Assembly (NCBI GenBank): GCA_964528875.1
Contig: CAZGUI010000019.1
Coordinates: 1 to 40,238 of the forward strand
Direction: 5' to 3'
DNA from: Bacteroides_E sp964528875
GTDB lineage: Bacteria; Bacteroidota; Bacteroidia; Bacteroidales; Bacteroidaceae
DNA: 40,238 nucleotides
Shown here: piece by piece, positions 1-8,483 of the stretch
Layout of the letters: every line of letters starts with the position of its first letter
Numbering within the stretch: position 1 is the first letter of the stretch
The notes under the pieces: model-generated
Told to the model about the DNA's origin: nothing
Databases searched by the model: none
The model's input: the letters and a program-made list of their open reading frames with translations, nothing else
Translations under genes and position numbers: made by a program

Positions 1-263
1 TAATTTAAAATAAAGTGTTATTTTGTTTTAAGCATTTCTCTTGATAAAGTTCCTTATAAAAATAAAAAAAGCCACAATGGATAAAGTGAGATGAAGTATT
101 CTTATAAATGAAATAAATATTTATCCGTTTTCCTTCCTTTGGAAAAAAGGGCCTATAGTTTGTTGTATAGGTGATTTAAAGAGGAAAAAAGCATTCTATT
201 CCCGACTAAAAAAACAGATAAATCTTTAGAAATAGTTTAATTAAAGAAATACTTCTTTAATCC
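1..263. other. Non-coding upstream stretch
   Basis: This AT-rich stretch precedes the fumarate reductase promoter. No convincing reading frame, tRNA or repeat is visible. A short imperfect inverted repeat near 133-149 (CCTTCCTTT against AAAAAAGG) might be the terminator of a gene outside the window, but it is weak. Confidence 0.5.
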
Positions 264-295
264 TTTGCCAAATAAAGGTATTTCCTCTATTTTTG
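264..295 (+). promoter_or_regulatory. Predicted Bacteroidetes-type promoter of the frd operon
   Basis: TTTG at 264-267 and TATTTTTG at 288-295 match the Bacteroides -33 (TTTG/TTG) and -7 (TAnnTTTG) elements, with a 20-base spacer. Transcription would start near 302, leaving about 70 bases of leader before the first gene at 374. No other full match lies closer to the start codon. Confidence 0.65.
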
Positions 296-373
296 TGTTA
301 ATAAATATAACTAATAAGCACCTTTTCTAGATAATTATCAATAAATCAATTAAATAATTAAAATCAATCATCT

Positions 374-1060
374 ATGTGGTTAATTAATTCATCTGTAGGA
401 AGGAAAGTGGTTATGAGTATTACAGGGCTCGCACTTATCCTTTTTTTAACGTTTCACATGTCGATGAACTTAGTGGCAATCTTCTCCGAGAGTGCATACA
501 ATTTAATTTGTGAGTTTCTTGGAGCAAATTGGTATGCCTTAGTGGGTACCCTGGGATTAGCAGCTTTGTTTATTCTTCACATTTTTTATGCAATTTGGCT
601 GACTTTACAAAACCAAAAAGCACGTGGTAGTGAAAAATATGCCGTTTATAATCGTAATAAAAAAGTGGAGTGGTCATCCCAAAACATGTTTGTTTTAGGA
701 CTTGTAGTTGTTTTAGGTTTAGGACTACATTTATTTAACTTTTGGTATAACATGCAATTCCAAGAAATAATTGGAAATCATACTGTTTCCTTAGGTGGAA
801 CTACTTTTGCTGTTACTGATGGTGCCGGTTTTATTCAATATACTTTTACCCAACCATTATATGTTGTATTGTATGTAATTTGGTTAATTGCCTTATGGTT
901 ACACTTAAATCATGGTTTTTGGAGTGCTTTACAATCTCTGGGATGGAGTAATGATGTATGGTTTAAGCGTTGGAAAGTGACTTCTACAGTTTATACTACG
1001 CTGTTGATTCTAGGATTTGCTTCTGTCATGGTAGTATTTTTTGTTAAATCATTGATGTAA
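374..1060 (+). CDS. frdC: Fumarate reductase/succinate dehydrogenase cytochrome b subunit
   Basis: This 228-residue membrane protein should anchor the fumarate reductase/succinate dehydrogenase complex in the inner membrane and pass electrons between menaquinone and the iron-sulfur subunit. Five hydrophobic segments are visible, as expected for the single-subunit, di-heme type B cytochrome b of Bacteroidetes. Candidate heme-ligand histidines lie in the membrane segments: H28 (TFHMSMN), H69 (ILHIFYA), H119 (LHLFNF) and the pair in WLHLNHGFW. The opening MWLINSSVGRK is typical of the family. It is the first gene of a three-gene operon and is followed by the flavoprotein after about 50 bases. 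In this lineage the complex normally works as fumarate reductase, producing succinate during anaerobic growth. That direction is inferred from the family, not readable from the sequence. Confidence 0.93.
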   Translation: MWLINSSVGRKVVMSITGLALILFLTFHMSMNLVAIFSESAYNLICEFLGANWYALVGTLGLAALFILHIFYAIWLTLQNQKARGSEKYAVYNRNKKVEWSSQNMFVLGLVVVLGLGLHLFNFWYNMQFQEIIGNHTVSLGGTTFAVTDGAGFIQYTFTQPLYVVLYVIWLIALWLHLNHGFWSALQSLGWSNDVWFKRWKVTSTVYTTLLILGFASVMVVFFVKSLM

Positions 1061-1111
1061 AATCGATTCAAGGATATTATTTCAACTCTTTAAAAATTGT
1101 ATACTAAGATT

Positions 1112-3055
1112 ATGACTAAAATAAATTCAAAGATTCCACAAGGCCCATTGGCTGATAAATGGACAAATTATAAAGCATCACAAAAACTTGTAAATCCAGC
1201 AAATAAAAGACGTCTTGACATTATTGTTGTTGGAACAGGATTAGCAGGTGCTTCGGCTGCTGCTTCACTAGGTGAATTAGGTTTTAATGTTTTGAACTTC
1301 TGTATTCAAGACTCTCCTCGTCGTGCACACTCTATTGCAGCTCAAGGAGGTATTAATGCAGCGAAAAATTATCAAAACGATGGCGATTCAGTTTATCGTT
1401 TGTTCTATGATACTATTAAAGGTGGCGATTATCGTTCAAGAGAGGCTAACGTTTATCGTTTAGCTGAGGTTTCTAATGCCATTATTGATTTGTGTGTAGC
1501 TCAAGGAGTTCCTTTTGCTCGTGAATATGGTGGTACTTTAGCTAACCGTTCATTTGGTGGAGCACAAGTATCTCGTACTTTTTATGCTAGAGGTCAAACG
1601 GGACAACAGTTATTATTAGGAGCGTACTCTGCATTGAGTCGTCAAATAGCTAAAGGAACCGTAAAACTATACACCCGTCATGAAATGATGGACGTGGTTC
1701 TTGTAGATGGTAGAGCACGTGGTATCATTGCTCGTGATTTAATTACAGGTGAATTACAACGTTTTGCGGCTCATGCAGTGGTTGTAGGTACAGGAGGATA
1801 TGGCAATGCGTTCTTCTTATCTACCAATGCAATGGAGTCTAACGGGTCTGCTGCTATCCAATGCTATAAGAAAGGAGCTCTTTTTGCTAATCCTTGTTTT
1901 GCTCAAATTCACCCTACCTGTATTCCTGTTCATGGTGATAAGCAGTCTAAATTAACTTTGATGTCTGAATCGTTACGTAATGATGGACGTATTTGGGTAC
2001 CAAAGAAAAAAGAAGATGCCATAGCACTTCAAAAAGGAACGAAAAATGCAAATGATATTCCTGATGAGGATAGAGATTTCTATCTAGAGCGTCGTTATCC
2101 TGCTTTTGGAAACTTAGTTCCTAGAGATGTGGCTTCTCGTGCAGCAAAAGAACGCTGTGATGCCGGCTTTGGTGTTAACAACACGGGGCTTGCTGTTTTC
2201 TTAGACTTTAAATATGCTATTGATCGTTTAGGAAAAGATGTGGTAGCCGATCGTTATGGTAACTTATTCGATATGTATGAGGAGATTACTGACGTAGATC
2301 CATATACAAATCCAATGATGATTTTCCCTGCTATCCATTATACCATGGGTGGACTTTGGGTGGATTATGAATTAATGACTAACATCCCCGGACTATTTGC
2401 CATTGGTGAGGCTAACTTCTCCGATCACGGTGCTAACCGTTTAGGTGCATCTGCATTGATGCAGGGTTTAGCTGATGGTTATTTCATATTACCTTATACC
2501 ATACAAAATCATTTATCCGATCAAATTCAAGTACCAAGATTCTCTACTGACTTAAAAGAGTTTGAGGAAGCTGAGAAACAAATCATGGCTACAATGAATA
2601 AGATTAAAGCTGTTAATGGTAAGCATTCGGTAGACCATATTCATAAAGATTTAGGTCATGTGATGTGGGATTTTGTTGGAATGTCTCGTACAAAAGAATC
2701 TTTAGAGAAAGCAATCGTTGAACTAGAGAGGGTACGAAAAGATTTCTGGAGTAATGTTCGTGTTCCCGGTGAAGTGAACGACTTAAATATTGAACTTGAA
2801 AAAGCTCTTCGTTTAGCTGATTTCATTGATGTGGGTATCTTAATGGCTTATGATGCTTTGAATCGTAAAGAATCATGTGGTGGTCATTTCCGTGAAGAAT
2901 ATCAAACTCCTGAAGGAGAAGCTCTTCGTGATGATGCAGAATTTAACTATGTGGCTTGTTGGAAATATACAGGCAGTGATTCTGCTCCTGAGATGATAAA
3001 AGAACCTCTTGATTATGAGTTCATTAAGGTAGAAACACGTGACTATAAATCTTAA
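1112..3055 (+). CDS. frdA: Fumarate reductase/succinate dehydrogenase flavoprotein subunit
   Basis: This is the catalytic subunit (647 residues from the chosen start), which interconverts fumarate and succinate with covalently bound FAD. The dinucleotide-binding GTGLAG is at residues 41-46. The histidine expected to carry FAD is H73 in RRAHSIAAQGG. The substrate/FAD region GEANFSDHGANRLGASAL lies in the second half. A TTG at 1097 would add five residues (MYTKI), but ATG at 1112 gives MTKINSKIPQGPLADKW, which matches the usual start of Bacteroides homologues, so it was preferred. The gene lies between the cytochrome b gene and the iron-sulfur gene, only 12 bases before the latter. Length and motifs fit an intact soluble subunit on the cytoplasmic face of the membrane. 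Confidence 0.95.
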   Translation: MTKINSKIPQGPLADKWTNYKASQKLVNPANKRRLDIIVVGTGLAGASAAASLGELGFNVLNFCIQDSPRRAHSIAAQGGINAAKNYQNDGDSVYRLFYDTIKGGDYRSREANVYRLAEVSNAIIDLCVAQGVPFAREYGGTLANRSFGGAQVSRTFYARGQTGQQLLLGAYSALSRQIAKGTVKLYTRHEMMDVVLVDGRARGIIARDLITGELQRFAAHAVVVGTGGYGNAFFLSTNAMESNGSAAIQCYKKGALFANPCFAQIHPTCIPVHGDKQSKLTLMSESLRNDGRIWVPKKKEDAIALQKGTKNANDIPDEDRDFYLERRYPAFGNLVPRDVASRAAKERCDAGFGVNNTGLAVFLDFKYAIDRLGKDVVADRYGNLFDMYEEITDVDPYTNPMMIFPAIHYTMGGLWVDYELMTNIPGLFAIGEANFSDHGANRLGASALMQGLADGYFILPYTIQNHLSDQIQVPRFSTDLKEFEEAEKQIMATMNKIKAVNGKHSVDHIHKDLGHVMWDFVGMSRTKESLEKAIVELERVRKDFWSNVRVPGEVNDLNIELEKALRLADFIDVGILMAYDALNRKESCGGHFREEYQTPEGEALRDDAEFNYVACWKYTGSDSAPEMIKEPLDYEFIKVETRDYKS

Positions 3056-3067
3056 AAAACGAAAAAA

Positions 3068-3823
3068 ATGGATAATACTATAAATTTTACGCTAAGAGTT
3101 TGGCGCCAAAGAGGTCCTAAAGTAAAAGGGGCTTTTGAAAATTTCGAAATGAAAGATATTCCAACAGACTCTTCTTTCTTAGAGATGTTAGATATCTTGA
3201 ACGAACAATTAATTAATGATGGCAGAGAACCTGTTGTTTTCGACCATGATTGTAGAGAAGGTATTTGTGGAATGTGCTCGCTATATATTAATGGTCGTCC
3301 TCATGGTCCAAAAGGTGGAGTTACCACGTGTCAGGTTTATATGAGAAGCTTTAAGTCAGGAGATGTAGTTACTGTAGAGCCATGGCGTTCAGCTGGTTTC
3401 CCTGTAATTAGAGACTTAATGGTAGATCGTTCTGCTTATGATAAAATTATTCAGGCAGGAGGTTACATTAACGTAAATACCGGTGGTACACCCGATGCAA
3501 ATAATATTTTAGTACCTAAAGATATTGCAGAGAAGTCTATGGATGCTGCTTCTTGTGTAGGTTGTGGTGCATGTGTTGCTGCTTGTAAAAATGGTTCGGC
3601 GATGCTGTTTGTTTCAGCTAAAATGAGTCAATTGAACTTGTTACCACAAGGTAGAGCTGAGGCTGCACGTCGTGCAAAAGCAATGGTATCAAAAATGGAT
3701 GAGTTGGGATTTGGTAACTGTACCAACACTCGTGCTTGTGAAGCAGAGTGTCCTAAACAGATTACTATCAGTAACATTGCTAGATTGAACCGTGACTTCA
3801 TCAAAGCAAAAGTAAAAGACTAA
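3068..3823 (+). CDS. frdB: Fumarate reductase/succinate dehydrogenase iron-sulfur subunit
   Basis: This 251-residue electron-transfer subunit links the flavoprotein to the cytochrome b. The N-terminal plant-type ferredoxin domain carries C62, C67, C70 and C88 for the [2Fe-2S] cluster (CREGICGMC). The C-terminal domain carries C163, C166, C169 and C173 (CVGCGACVAAC) and a second group C218, C224 and C228 (CTNTRACEAEC), the usual ligands of the [4Fe-4S] and [3Fe-4S] clusters. All expected cysteines are present. The start is preceded by an A-rich stretch instead of a Shine-Dalgarno sequence, as is common in Bacteroidetes. It is the last gene of the operon and a hairpin terminator follows. Confidence 0.95.
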   Translation: MDNTINFTLRVWRQRGPKVKGAFENFEMKDIPTDSSFLEMLDILNEQLINDGREPVVFDHDCREGICGMCSLYINGRPHGPKGGVTTCQVYMRSFKSGDVVTVEPWRSAGFPVIRDLMVDRSAYDKIIQAGGYINVNTGGTPDANNILVPKDIAEKSMDAASCVGCGACVAACKNGSAMLFVSAKMSQLNLLPQGRAEAARRAKAMVSKMDELGFGNCTNTRACEAECPKQITISNIARLNRDFIKAKVKD

Positions 3824-3846
3824 TAAAGTCTAGTTTAATTATACTT

Positions 3847-3878
3847 AAAAAAGGGATATCTATGGATGTCCCTTTTTT
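3847..3878 (+). terminator. Intrinsic terminator of the frd operon
   Basis: GGGATATC at 3853-3860 pairs with GATGTCCC at 3865-3872 (one G-U wobble) around a TATG loop. An A tract comes before the stem and a run of six T after it. Confidence 0.85.
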
Positions 3879-3980
3879 AATGAAAAAGTCTTTTTTTGTT
3901 TGTACTTATAAAAAACCAATTATTACCCCCATATTTTCTTTGTTAATCTTTATTTTTATACCTATAATAATTTATATATA

Positions 3981-6521
3981 ATGAGAAAGATTAACTTTTT
4001 AACCTTATGTGTATTTCTGTTTTTCTATTTCCAAAAGCTTAATGCACAAGTAAATTATACTTCTTTAGATTCCTCTCAGCCTATTCAGTTTTTAGGTGAT
4101 CGCGTGATTTTTAATGATGAAGAGATCGTTTTAGGGGCAAAAACTTTTTTTGTTGATGCCCAGCTCTCTGATGAAAAGATAGCAAGTTCTTCGTATGTGT
4201 TTAATGACTTTAATGAGGCCTCTTTACATTTTACTGATGGTACAGAGTCAGAGCCAATGAGAGTTTATATTGCTCCTTATGTTTATTGGATTGATGATCC
4301 CGATGATCCAACCATACGTGTGGGGAAGGATGGTAGAGAGCCCTTTGGACTAGTTGTTAAATGTGCTAATCTTCATATCATAGGATTAAACTCCAATCCA
4401 AAGAATGTGATACTTGCTTCGAATAGAGGACAAACACAAGGAGCTATAGGCAATTTTACCATGTTTGATTTTTGGGGTGATGGATTGGTTGTGAAGAATC
4501 TGACTCTTGGAAATTACTGTAATGTTGATTTAGAGTATTCATTAAACCCTAAGCTTGGTAGAAAGAAAAGGATGAGTGCTACCACGCAAGCTCATTTGGC
4601 GTATTGTCATGGAGATAAGATTTTAGCTGAAAATGTTCACTTTATCAGTCGCTTAAATATGAACCCCTTAAATGGTGCAAGACGAATTCTTTTCAATGAA
4701 TGTTACATGGAGTGCACGGATGATGCATTAACCGGAACGGGTGTTTATTTGAATTGCTCTTTGTCTCTGTATGGTCAGAAACCTTTTTGGAGAAGTGATA
4801 TGGGAGGTGCAATATTCTTGAACTGTGACTTTTTTATTAAGCATGAAAATAACAGACAGTATTTCTGTAAGTCTGTAGGTCCATTAAGTCTTATTGATTG
4901 TCGCTTTCAGACTAATAAGGATGTTTATATTGGTTGGACGCAGACTCCTACCGATTGGTTGCGTTGTTATCAATATAATGTTACGCTTAATAATGAACCA
5001 TACATTATAGGCAATGAGAAATTGTATAATACAATAGCTTTAGATTCATTGAATCTGTTAAATGCTTACCGAATTGAAGTAGATGGAAAAGAGGTATATA
5101 ATACCTATAACTTGCTAAGAGGTGAAGATGATTGGGACCCTTTGGCAACAAAAAAGATAATTGGAAATCAAGAAAAACAACAGAAAAAGAATTTAAGCTG
5201 TATTGGAACTAACCTCGCCATAGAACCCTTGACGGCATCTATCCAAACGGGAAATCAACCGTTGAAGTTGACAGCAACAATAAAGAGACATTGTAATTTT
5301 GAAATGAAAGACTCTTCTGTAAAATGGAAAGTGTCTTCCGGTGATGAGAAGGAGGTTCAATTAACTATACTAAATGATAGAGAGTGTATTATTGATGCAT
5401 TGAATTCAAGTGACGAAACAAAGCTTATTTCTGTTATTGCTTATACAGATGATGGGCTGGAATGTGGAACAGAAATTACTGTGATTCCAAACTATTTAGA
5501 GGCTCCTTCTTTTATAACTCCTCCAACATTGAGAATCTCTAAAGGGCTGGCTACTGTGGATTATCTATTGGATCTAAAAGAGCGAAAAGATCAATCTTTA
5601 ATCACTTGGTATAGATGTGATAACTCTAAAGGAATCAATAAAACACCAGTTGCTGTCTCCCGCTTAAACTCTCCTAAATACACCTATTCGTTAAAGAAGG
5701 AAGATGTGGGCTATTATATAATAGCTGTTGTTGAACCTAAACATATCCGAAGCTTACCCGGGGAATCGAAAATGATAGTTTCTAAATCTTCAATAAAGGA
5801 GAATCAGGTGTATCATACAGGTATATTAGAAACAGATTTCAAGGATTTTCCAACAAGTAATCAAACCTTATTAATTCCCGGTTTCTGGACTGTAGATGGT
5901 TATAAACCATCAGATACCGCTGAATATGATTGGGAGGTGTTTCCTGATAAAGATTATTGGGTTTATGGAAAGGGAATCAATGGTTCACTAGGTAGTGGGT
6001 TGTTACAGATTCAAAGAGGTGCACGTATGTTATATACTCCATTGGATGCAAACTATGGAGATATGGAAGTTCTTCTTAACGTTGACCCAAGTAAAACGGC
6101 AGGTCAAGGGTTTGGCAGTGCAACCGGCCAATATTTGGATGTGTATATAAAGTTTGATACTTATACCTTAACAGGTTATGCTTTGAGAATTATACGTACC
6201 ACAAAATACAGCAATGCGGTTGATTTTGTTTTAATGCAGTATGATAATGGAAAGACAAAAGCTATAAGTGAACCTGTTTCTTCTGTTTGTTATCGTACGG
6301 ATTGTACCATCAAATTAAAGATCGAAGAAAACAAGTTTACTGCATGTGCTGAAACTACGACTCCGGTAACCATACCTCCTGCTCATCCCGAATTAAAAGA
6401 AAAGGTCTTTCTTGAGGCAGATGTAGCTGCGAATGGGTTTGGTGGAACAGGAATTCAACATACAGGTACGTGTGGAGAAAGTGCAACTATGTTACATTCT
6501 TTAAAGGTTGAGTGGGAGTAA
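3981..6521 (+). CDS. Large secreted beta-helix protein, pectinesterase-like, unknown activity
   Basis: This 846-residue protein has a signal peptide ending in LNA before QVNY. Residues about 55-350 look like a right-handed parallel beta-helix: regularly spaced 'ILAENVHF', 'RRILFNECY', 'GVYLNCSL', 'AIFLNCDF' and 'LSLIDCRF' turns. The layout recalls pectin methylesterases, with ECTDDALTG where they have GTVDFIFG, but the diagnostic CE8 motifs (GTVDFIFG, QDTL) are not present. Residues about 405-595 resemble two Ig-like domains. The last ~240 residues are beta-rich and resemble a LamG/concanavalin-type module. It follows the frd terminator and appears monocistronic. It is likely a surface or periplasmic carbohydrate-active protein, but the substrate is unknown. 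It is not part of the alginate locus 10 kb away. Confidence 0.6.
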   Translation: MRKINFLTLCVFLFFYFQKLNAQVNYTSLDSSQPIQFLGDRVIFNDEEIVLGAKTFFVDAQLSDEKIASSSYVFNDFNEASLHFTDGTESEPMRVYIAPYVYWIDDPDDPTIRVGKDGREPFGLVVKCANLHIIGLNSNPKNVILASNRGQTQGAIGNFTMFDFWGDGLVVKNLTLGNYCNVDLEYSLNPKLGRKKRMSATTQAHLAYCHGDKILAENVHFISRLNMNPLNGARRILFNECYMECTDDALTGTGVYLNCSLSLYGQKPFWRSDMGGAIFLNCDFFIKHENNRQYFCKSVGPLSLIDCRFQTNKDVYIGWTQTPTDWLRCYQYNVTLNNEPYIIGNEKLYNTIALDSLNLLNAYRIEVDGKEVYNTYNLLRGEDDWDPLATKKIIGNQEKQQKKNLSCIGTNLAIEPLTASIQTGNQPLKLTATIKRHCNFEMKDSSVKWKVSSGDEKEVQLTILNDRECIIDALNSSDETKLISVIAYTDDGLECGTEITVIPNYLEAPSFITPPTLRISKGLATVDYLLDLKERKDQSLITWYRCDNSKGINKTPVAVSRLNSPKYTYSLKKEDVGYYIIAVVEPKHIRSLPGESKMIVSKSSIKENQVYHTGILETDFKDFPTSNQTLLIPGFWTVDGYKPSDTAEYDWEVFPDKDYWVYGKGINGSLGSGLLQIQRGARMLYTPLDANYGDMEVLLNVDPSKTAGQGFGSATGQYLDVYIKFDTYTLTGYALRIIRTTKYSNAVDFVLMQYDNGKTKAISEPVSSVCYRTDCTIKLKIEENKFTACAETTTPVTIPPAHPELKEKVFLEADVAANGFGGTGIQHTGTCGESATMLHSLKVEWE

Positions 6522-7051
6522 ATAAAACTCATTTGAATGGTAATTCTTAGGTTTTCTATGTTTATCGAAATTTCTTAATCGGATATTCTTTTATTTCTTC
6601 TCAAAAATAGGGGATAGTGAGACAAAAAAGACAATTTTATAACTTGTTCTTTTGTCGGTCTTATACCCAATGCCCTTCGGTCCTAGACCGAGCACCCTTC
6701 AGTCCTAGACCGACAGACCTTCGGTCCTAGACCGATAAATACCCCACTCACAAGCCTTGAAAGCAAAGGGGAAAATAAAGGATAAATTTTTATTTGCAAA
6801 ATGTTTTCTCTATTGAAGGTCTGCTGTAGTATTAGTGAATAAAGTAAGTTGTGATAAAATAAGTATTCGTGTGTTTAGTGATTTAATGATGCATAATTGC
6901 AACTGTTGAATAGATGATTAAAGCTTCCCTTAATTATGTCGTTAGGTAAAATGAGTATCTTATTTAATGGTGATGGAAGTATGAAAGGAAACCTGAAATG
7001 CTGCCTAAATCCTACTTTCGATAGTCTTTGTTTATTGCTAAAGTCTGTAGG
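6522..7051. other. Gene-free stretch between convergent genes
   Basis: About 530 bases separate the 3' ends of the beta-helix gene and the PL38 gene. The only structure seen is the tandem hairpin array at 6651-6738. No convincing reading frame or classical terminator with a long T run was found in the rest. Confidence 0.6.
6651..6738. repeat. Tandem array of four 22-bp hairpin units
   Basis: Three clear units lie at 6673-6694, 6695-6716 and 6717-6738, with consensus (c/a)CCTTCGGTCCTAGACCGA plus four variable bases. A degenerate fourth unit at 6651-6672 keeps TCGGTC and the 22-base register. Units 1 and 3 contain a perfect 6-bp stem, TCGGTC-CTA-GACCGA. Unit 2 has one mismatch (TCAGTC). The units are contiguous, so this is not a CRISPR array. 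Role unknown: transcript 3'-end protection, termination from both sides, or a protein-binding array are all possible. Confidence 0.8.
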
Positions 7052-8227
7052 TTAGTATAGCCAGATTAATGGGTTCCTTACAGGTAAATTCCTTTCTACT
7101 TCATAGATCTCTGTGTCATGGCTTAATTCTGCCCATAGGTTGAAATAATCAATGTTACTATATGCTTTAGCTGCAAAAATGAGTGCTGGTTGAGCCACGG
7201 GCCAATCATCCCAATACATCACATCTTGAGGATAAGTCCACGAAGTTTTATCTTTTATGTAAGGATACATAAATTCAATACCTTTTTTTATACCTAAGTC
7301 GGTAGGGGTGGAATAAGTCCACAAGTTGTCTTCGGGAGTAGAAAGTATTTGGCATATAGTACTCAGGGCATCCAGATTGAATAGAGAATATCCATAAGGT
7401 TTGGTCCTTTTTAGCTCCAAAGGAAAGCTACCATCACTAGCCATTTGTTTCAATAGAATGTTTTTGTATCTGTCTTTACAGAAATCAAGCATTTGCTCAT
7501 TCTTCGTTAGTTTAGCAAAGGAGGCAACCTGCATCACCCAACAAGTTCCGTGGTTATTCTTTTCATTCATTTCATCAATTCCATTAGGGTGAGTTGTTAA
7601 CCATGTTATATAGTCTGTGAACCACTCTTTCACCTTAATCAAATTAACTTTGTCAACAGAAGAAGCTTTTTCCATACATAATATCGCTTGAGCTACTTCC
7701 ATTAAATGAATGGTATCAATAATTCCTATACCTCTTCCTGTGGTTCTGCCTTTAATGGCTTGTGCATATATTAAATTTGGATTCATCTTTGTCAATTCGT
7801 CCGTGAACCATGCATTAATGTGAATAAATGCTTGTGTAGCATACGTCGCATCTTCTGTAATCAGATAAGCTGAAGCTAGTGATCCAACAATTTTACTAAA
7901 GCGTATCATTGCTGTTCTGTGTTCTATGAAATTGTCCGGATTTGTTTCTCCGTCTTTACGAATGTAAGACCCCTCAGGATCGTCCGGATTGGGCCACCAA
8001 TAATCTCCTTCTGAATAGAAATCGTGTTTGTTTCCGGAACTTCTATCACAAAGAAATGAAGTTATTGTTTGAGGCTCTTGCATCATAGCCCATTCTGCTT
8101 TTTTTAATATCGTTTCTTTTAAAATAGATGCTGTATCTGCATTCCAATTTTGTTTGTTGATGCACGAATAGGTTAGGAGAAGAATAGCTGAAATAAGTAG
8201 TGTGAAGGAAGTTTTTTTGTTCGTCAT
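7052..8227 (-). CDS. Alginate lyase-family (PL38-type) lipoprotein
   Basis: This 391-residue protein starts with a lipoprotein signal (LLLTYSC, lipidated Cys 22). Its (alpha/alpha)-barrel-type sequence carries the hallmark YSEGDYWWPNP at residues 71-81 followed by DDPEGSYIRKDG, plus NNHGTCW at 224-230 with a probable catalytic H226. These fit the Pfam alginate_lyase family (PF05426) and CAZy PL38, in which alginate and beta-glucuronan lyases are known. The expected reaction is beta-elimination of a beta-1,4-linked polyuronate in the periplasm or on the cell surface. It lies downstream of dprA on the same strand, separated by about 250 bases, and is apparently transcribed alone. It is 9 kb from the alginate locus and could supply an extra lyase. 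Glucuronan cannot be excluded as substrate. Confidence 0.75.
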   Translation of the reverse strand: MTNKKTSFTLLISAILLLTYSCINKQNWNADTASILKETILKKAEWAMMQEPQTITSFLCDRSSGNKHDFYSEGDYWWPNPDDPEGSYIRKDGETNPDNFIEHRTAMIRFSKIVGSLASAYLITEDATYATQAFIHINAWFTDELTKMNPNLIYAQAIKGRTTGRGIGIIDTIHLMEVAQAILCMEKASSVDKVNLIKVKEWFTDYITWLTTHPNGIDEMNEKNNHGTCWVMQVASFAKLTKNEQMLDFCKDRYKNILLKQMASDGSFPLELKRTKPYGYSLFNLDALSTICQILSTPEDNLWTYSTPTDLGIKKGIEFMYPYIKDKTSWTYPQDVMYWDDWPVAQPALIFAAKAYSNIDYFNLWAELSHDTEIYEVERNLPVRNPLIWLY

Positions 8228-8483
8228 GAGTCTGGTTTTCTTTTTGTGTTGTTTTGTGCTTTTACCTTCTAACTATTTGATTTATATAATTTTCTTTATT
8301 TAGAATCGCATCATCCAATATTGGGTAAACTTTTGAATTCTTCGTTGTTTATTCGATAAAAATACTAAAACGTTTTGTCTCCTTGCTAAACCTAGTAAGG
8401 AATCTTTGACAGGTGTTGATTTTCGTCTTTTTGTTAGGAGGATGATAGGTTGATAGAATATAGACTCATAGAGTAATCTCTTT

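Noticed and set aside
133..149. Terminator at the left edge
   Set aside because: The inverted repeat is short and imperfect, and no upstream gene is in the window to support it.
6651..6738. CRISPR array
   Set aside because: The 22-base units are directly contiguous with no unique spacers, and no cas genes are present.
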